A model generated the notes under the pieces. It had not been told where the DNA came from, did no database searches, and worked only from the letters and a program-made list of their open reading frames with translations. A stretch of DNA of 64,000 nt from Saccharina japonica (lineage: Eukaryota > Sar > Phaeophyceae > Laminariales > Laminariaceae): contig MEHQ01001788.1 in assembly GCA_008828725.1 (NCBI GenBank), forward strand, positions 90,834-154,833. The letters are read 5' to 3'. Of the stretch, positions 38,101 to 45,630 are shown piece by piece. Every line of letters begins with the position of its first letter. The first letter of the stretch is position 1. The position numbers were made by a program, and so were the translations under genes.

Positions 38101-41100
38101 AAGGAACATTTGCAAACACTAAAAAAAAATACGACGATTTTGGGTTATATAAGGGCCCGTATTAACGAAGAAGAAAAAAAATCAATTTGGAAAAAAAAAA
38201 AAATCAAATCCGCTTTTCATTGGTCAACACGCGCACCAGCACCAAAGATTAGGATCTTGGGGCATAATATTTGGTGCTGGTGCGTGTGTTGACCAATGAA
38301 AAGCGTATTTGAATTTTATTTTTTCCAAATTGAATTTATTTCATACTCGTTAATACGGGCCCTTATATATATATTTCAAAAAAATAAAAAAATAAACAAC
38401 AGCTGTGAGCTCGAGGATTTCGTCGAAGCTCATCTTTGCTAGCTGAGTGTAATACTTCGATCGCGCGTACTCACGGATTTTATATGTAGGATGTACATCC
38501 CGTATGAGGGGGACACAATCTGAGGCTGTAGAATTCAGGAAGTGTTATAACCCATTCAGAACTGAAAAAAATGTCCCACACTATTTTCGAGTAGTTTTCC
38601 CCCAAATTAGTGGGACCAGTTCTTAAGGGGTCAAGGAGCCCGTCACTCCGAAAAGGTTTCAGCCAAAAAATCCAAAAAAATGCCGAAAAAAAGGTATACC
38701 CTACACCTCTATCATAGCACGCGTCAACCATTCAATCACCTCAACACCATATATACAACAACGCATGTTTCCCGCAGACGCTGATCGGGGAAGGACTTCC
38801 CGCGTCCCCTGGAGCCGCTACCGGCAAGATCGTGTTCACGCCCGACGACGCGGAGGCCATGGCCAACATCGGAGAGGACGTCATCCTCGTCCGAAAGGAG
38901 ACGACGCCCGAGGACATCCACGGCATGAAGTCGGCGCAGGGAGTTCTTACGGCCCTGGGAGGCATGACGTCTCACGCCGCCGTTGTGGCGCGCGGGATGG
39001 GCAAGTGCTGCGTCAGCGGGTGCACGGCGGCGGACGTGGACATCGCGGGGAAGAGCTTGAAGGTAGGCGTCCGTCGGCTTCTTTTGCTTTTTTGTGTCTA
39101 TTTGTGTAGTGTTATGTTGTTGTTGGTGTTGGTGTTGGTGGTGGTGGTACTGATGTTGGTGGTGGTGGTGGTGGTGGTGGTGGTGTTTTTGCCGTCGTTG
39201 TTGTTTTTGTTATTGTTGGTGGTGGTGTTGATGTTGTTGTGTGTTGGTGGTGATGGTAGTGGTGTTGGTGGTATCTTGGTGGCACCGTTTATTGATGGTG
39301 GTGGTGTGGGGGGTGTTGTTGCTGCTGCTGGCGTTGCTGACACTGGCGTTGAGTTGTCCCGTGCTTCAGCCAACACACACACTATTAGTGATGCTGCGCG
39401 CTAGAGTTTTGTGCCAGTGGCATAAAACAAATAAAACAAGATTTTGATGTGCGTGCCAGCTTTGTATGCCAGTGGCATAAAACAACTGCCCGGGTACCTG
39501 GTATGTTTCTACAACGGTGTTGGAAGTGTTTCTCCGTACTCACATTTTCAGCAGTAGGTATGTGTACTTCCGAAACAATTTTGGTATGATATTATAGCAT
39601 GCTTGATGTATCAGCTACCTATATATTAATTCGTGCAATGCTAACACTAAATGTTGTGCTATTAATAGTGCTAATAATGCTATTGTTGATATGCTATTGT
39701 TAGTGTTAACGCTGCTGCTGCTGCTGCTGCTGCTGCTATTAATAGTGCTACTGCTGTATCGGAGGACAGTAGTAAATGGGAACAAACGTTCTTTGTAAAA
39801 TCAAGAAATACACCATTTTTGGTGTACACTAAATGTTATGCTATTAATAGTGCTAATAATGCTATTGTTGATATGCTATTGTTAGTGTTAGCGCTGCTGC
39901 TGCTGCTGCTGCTGCTGCTATTAATAGTGCTACTGCTGTATCGGAGGGCAGTAGTAAATGGGAACAAGCGTTCTTTGTAAAATCAAGAAATACACCATTT
40001 TTGGTGTACCGTAGGTACTATATACACGTAATAGAATCTACTGCTGGTGCCAATGCTAATGTTGTTTTGGTGCTAAATGCTACCAGGAAGGTGCTAGTGC
40101 TATTGATAGCGCTAATGCTAGTGCTAAGTTAGTGTTAAATGCTACTGCTGGTGCCAATGCTAGTTCTATTGATACGTAGTGCTAAGGTAGTGCTTACAGG
40201 AAGATGCTACTGCTGGTGTCGATCCCCTAAGTGCTATTGATACGTGCTAATGCTATTTTAATACTGCTAAATGCTAATGGTATTTCGAACCTACCCTCCA
40301 TCAACACTCGCCCCCCCACCCCCCCCCCCCCCCCCGCGCACTCACACAGCTCGACGGCCTGGAGCTGAAGGAACATGACATCATCACCATCGACGGCAGC
40401 ACCGGAGAAGTCTACCTTGGTACCGTTGACAGGCGCTCCGCTGCCGAGGACGAGGACTTCCAGACTGTTCTCAAATGGGCCGATGAAGCCCGCACACTCA
40501 AGGCAAGCTTTTCGCCACCAGTAGGAGGGAGTGAAGGGGGAAGTGGGGGGGGGGGGAGGCAACGTGCAAGCGATCACGTCTCGTCTTGTATCTCGTTACT
40601 TGCGAGAGAACGGTGCGGCCGTTTTTTCATGTGGAGTTATGTATACGCGCGTTCTTGTTCTTGTTTTCTGGAGGTCCGTGGTTCAGGGGTTCGAGAGAGG
40701 TAATTGTCTGTGTTTTGAGTCATGTGCTTATGTTTATGTTTGCTTTTATTGCACTTGCCTTTATTTTAATTTAATTGATTTTAACGTTATTCAATTTAAT
40801 TTAATTTTGATTCATTTTTTTGTTTTTCCTGTTTTTTTTCGATTTGAAGTCTTGTTCGATTTTCTAACCCTCGCATTTCCCCTCGTTCTTCTTCTTCTTC
40901 TTCTTTCGATACACTACAGGTCTTGACGAACGCGGACACCCCGGAGCAGGCAGCCACGGCGCGCAGCCTCGGCGCTCAAGGAATCGGGCTGTGCCGGTCC
41001 GAGCACATGTTCTTCGACCCCGAGAGGATTTCGGCCATCCGCGCGATGATCGTATCAGAGGAGAAGGAGGAACGAATCAGGCACCTGGACACCATGGCAG

Positions 41101-44100
41101 TCTTCCAGCGCGAGGACATCAAGGGCATTCTCAAGTGAGTTTTGCCTCAGGGGGTACTGTACTTGCTGGGTGGGTGTGGGTGGGAGTGGGGGGGGGGGGG
41201 GGGGGGGGGGTGTTCTCATCTCGTGCACGGCCGTGGTCGTATGACCATAGACCCTCGCAGAGGTGGGGGGTGTAATCTTCATGTCATGGATGGCGGTGGT
41301 GGTATGACCATAAGACCCTCGCATCCCTGCAATGCCGGGACGGAGAACGTTGGGTTTTTCACCAACCACGGGAGACAATTGCTTGCACCAAGCGCGAAGG
41401 GGGGGGGGGGATCGCGTGTATTCATGTCATGTGTGGCAGTAGTCGTATGATGACTGTAGATCCTCGTATCCCTGCAATGCCGGGACGGAGCACGTTGATT
41501 TTTCACCGACCAGGGGAGACGCCGCTTGCACCAAGCGCGAAACGCCGTGAAATGTTAGGGCGAGTCGCATGAAGGTTGAGCCGCACCCTACTTAGAATCG
41601 CTCGTAAGGCGGACGGGTGTAATGATGTCATGCACGGCAGTAGCCGTATGACCATAGACCCTCGCAGCATCCCTGCAATGCCGGGACGGAGCACGTTACG
41701 GCTTCCGCCTTTGTGTTTGGCTTTGGCTTGACCCCCCTCCCCCCAAATTGGCGTGCACGGCAAAAGTATCTTTTGCACCTTTTCTTTGTCTTGATCCCCA
41801 CGATTTATGCTTTTGCGTTTTATATTTGTCTTGACCGGCCACACCAAAATTTAAATTAACATTGAAGCTGTCATACATATGCAAGTCCGCCTCACAGGCG
41901 GTTCTTAGCAGCATGCAGCTCACCCTCCATGCGATTCGCCCAATACCTCACGGCGCTTCGCGCTTGGTGCAAGAAATGTCTGCCTGGTTGGTGAAAACCC
42001 AACGTGCTCCGTCCCGGCATTGTAGGGATGCGAGGGTCTATGGTCATACGACTACGGCCGTGCACGACATGAGTACACGCCCCCCCCCCCCAGTCCACAA
42101 CTGCCTGGTTGGTGAAAACCCAACGTGCTCCGTCCCGGCATTGTAGGGATGCGAGGGTCTATGGTCATACGACTACGGCCGTGCACGACATGAGTACACG
42201 CCCCCCCCCCCCAGTCCACAACTGCCTGGTTGGTGAAAACCCAACGTGCTCCGTCCCGGCATTGTAGGGATGCGAGGGTCTATGGTCATACGACTACGGC
42301 CGTGCACGACATGAGTACACGCCCCCCCCCCCGCAGGCGGCGAAACAGCAAGGGGATAATATTAGCGAAACAAAAAACGTAATTTATGGAAGCAGCGTAA
42401 TGAGTGCCCAACTGTTGGAAGGTGTCTTTATTAGGAGTAGGAACAGTGCTCCGTCTCGAAAGGGATGCGTGGTCAATGGTCAAATGACTTGAGGCAAGCA
42501 ACAAAATGAGCAACAAATGAGTACTCCTTGCCACCGCCACCTCGTATTTGATTATCGTACTTTGCCTCGTTGCCTCCTGCGCCCATCTCAGGGAGATGGA
42601 TGGTCTGCCCGTCACCGTGCGCCTTCTCGACCCCCCTCTTCACGAGTTCCTCCCCCACTCCATCGAGGACGTGCAGGTGCGTTTGGGTTGTGTCCGTGCG
42701 TGCGCGAGTTTAGTGTGTTGCTACTGTATTGCATCAAATCGACGCTGCTGTTGGTCTCGTTACTCTTCGTTTTTTTTGTGTTTTTGTTGGCATTAGATCG
42801 ACGCTGTTGTTGGTCTCGTCATTCATCGTTTTTTTTTCACCTTTTCTCTTTGTTTTGTCTTGTTAATTCAGCTTTTTTGTTGAGTACTACGTAACGGTAT
42901 GCTCTTTTTTCAGCCTTGTCTTGGATGTCTTTTGTTCTTGTTTTTTTGTATTCAGCTTTCTTTTTTGTTGAGGTATGCTCTTTCTCAGTTTTTTTTTCGT
43001 GTCCTTTTTTGTTTCTTTTAATATTTCACCTGTTTCGTTTTTTGTTTATATCATTCAGCTGTTTGTTGAGTTTTTCTCTTTCTTCGTTGTTGTTGTTGGT
43101 GGTGGTGTTGGTGCTGTTCATAGTTTTTAGCCTCCGACCTATACTGTAATCTTAGCGAAACAAATACAGCGTTTTATCATGGCACTCCATCGAGGGCATC
43201 TCCGCTTTTTGAAACCGAACGACTGAAACCGAGCGTGAAGCGAACCTAACGAACAACCCCCCTTTCCTCCTTCTCCCCTGCTGACCCCTTTTTTTGTTTG
43301 TGAAAAAAAAAAAAAAATGAATATTGTGAAAAACGAAAACGTTTTTGAAAAAATTCCAGGCTTTGGCGGACACCGTCGGTAAGCCGCTGTCGGTCGTCCA
43401 AGACCGAGTAGCCCAGCTGCAGGAGGTGAGCGATAATAACGAAAAACATGACACAAAACTAAGGAATGTGTTTGATGAACGACTGCGGCGTCTCGAGGAC
43501 GGCGTTTCGAGGAGAGGAGGGGGGGGGGTTTGCTGGAAGATTTATTCGCTCACACTAATGTGTTTTACCTTACTGTTCATATCTGGAACGTATTAATTGT
43601 GCCGTACCCGGTACCTGCCTTTACGGGTGGCCATATTAATCAGGACCCACGACATACACTAAAAACCCATGTATTCCAATGTTTTTACGACGCATATTTG
43701 GTTATGATTACTACATACTATAAATAGGTAGACGTTACTGCCTCATCAAAAGAATTTCGGGAGGGGGGGGGGGGGTTCTGTCTGCTCGGAAGTTGAAAAG
43801 CTCAAAATGTTGTCTCTCTTAACCTGTACCCTGGTATATATTAAAAAAAAAATTAAAAAAAAAAACAGCTGTGAGCTCGAGGATTTCGTCAAAGCTCATA
43901 TTTGCTATATATATGTCGTGTGCCTCTCGTCCATTTTCGTTTTTCTTCCCCTTTGTAAGGTGAACCCCATGCTGGGCTTCCGAGGCTGCCGCTTGTCCGT
44001 GGTGTACCCGGAGATCACGGAGATGCAGGCCAGGGCTGTCGCCGCGGCGGCCGCTGCCAATAAGAAGGTACAGTACCTTTTTTTGTTTTGTTTTATGTGC

Positions 44101-45589
44101 TGTTCCCACAGCAGCATAAGAAGTTGCATTTATGTCTTCCTCCTCCTCCTCCCCCCTCCTTCATCGCTGCCTGGTTGGTGAAAACCCAACGTGCTCCGTC
44201 CCGGCATTGTAGGGATGCGAGGGTATACGGTCATGCGACTACGGCCATGCATGAAAATGAAGTACCCCTTTCCCCCCCCGCTGTCTTCATGACCACTTCT
44301 GCCAACCATATAGTCCTGCCATCCCCGCCGTCAGCGCTTTAATACCTTTCCTTTGTATTGACCGGTTTGTCTCCCCCCCCCCTCCCCCCTCTTGTCAATT
44401 GTCGTGGTGGTCATGCGCTTGCTGGCCCAGGCCGGACTGGACCCTAAGCCCGAGATCATGGTACCCGTGGTGTCCACGGCTAAAGAGCTGAGGCTCATCG
44501 TACCCAGGATCCAGGCCGCGGTGGCTGATGAGCTCGAGAAGGCCGGAGTTAAGGTAACAGCGGCTTTTGGGGGGGGAGGGGGAGGGTTTTCAGCAAGCCT
44601 TCCTACAATTGAGGAAATCGAATAAAACGGATAGTCGGCACCTCCCGAAAACGACTGACCCAATATAGTCGAAAAGTTTGCACCCCTCCCCCGAAAACGG
44701 CTTACATTCAACAGGCCTTGCTACGATTGAAGGAACCCAATTAAGTCGGATAATCGACACCTCCCGAAAACGACTGACCCAATAAGTCGGGAAGTTGGCA
44801 CCCCCCGGAAAACGACCTAACATCCAGCAAGCCTTACTACGATTAAGGGAAACCAATAAGTCGGATAGTCGACACCTCCGGAAAACGACTGACCCAATGA
44901 GGCGGGAAGTTGGCACCCCCCCCGAAAACAACAGGCATTCAGTACGCCTTCCTACGAATAAGGAAACCCAATAAGTCGGAAGGTCTGCATCTCCGGAAAA
45001 CGACTGACCCAATGAGTCGGGAAGTTGGCACCCCCCGGAAAACGACTTGACATTCAGCAAGCCTTCCTATAATATAATTAAATTAAGGAAATTCAACTAG
45101 TCGGATAGTCTGCACCTCCGAAACACGACTGACTATTAAGTTAGTCCGTCCACTAATAGTTGGTGAAGGCGCGGGGGAGTGTGTGTGTGGGGGGGCGTAC
45201 AACAATCGAGCACCACCCTCGCATCCAATCCACCCGTCCTTGATTTCGCACTGCCCGTATGTACGTCTGGTAAAAATAAACAGCCTGGCCTGAGGTGCCC
45301 CCTCTCTCTCCCCATGTTTTTTTCCCTCTCGCGCGTGTCGTGTGTGTGTTTTGTGTGTGCGTGTTTTTGCAGCTGGACATTCCCATCGGCACGATGATGG
45401 AACTCCCGCGCGCGTGCCAGACGGCGGACCAGGTCGTCGGCACGGATGGTGTCGAATTCATGAGCTTCGGCACTAACGTGAGCGGCAGCAGCAGGAAACA
45501 ATTGGGGGTGGTGGTGGGGATGGCGGGTGTTGCTGGTGTTGGTGTTGGTGTAGGTGGTGAGGGGGGGGGGGGGGGGGGGGGTGTTGTTG

Positions 45590-45630
<41 letters not shown>

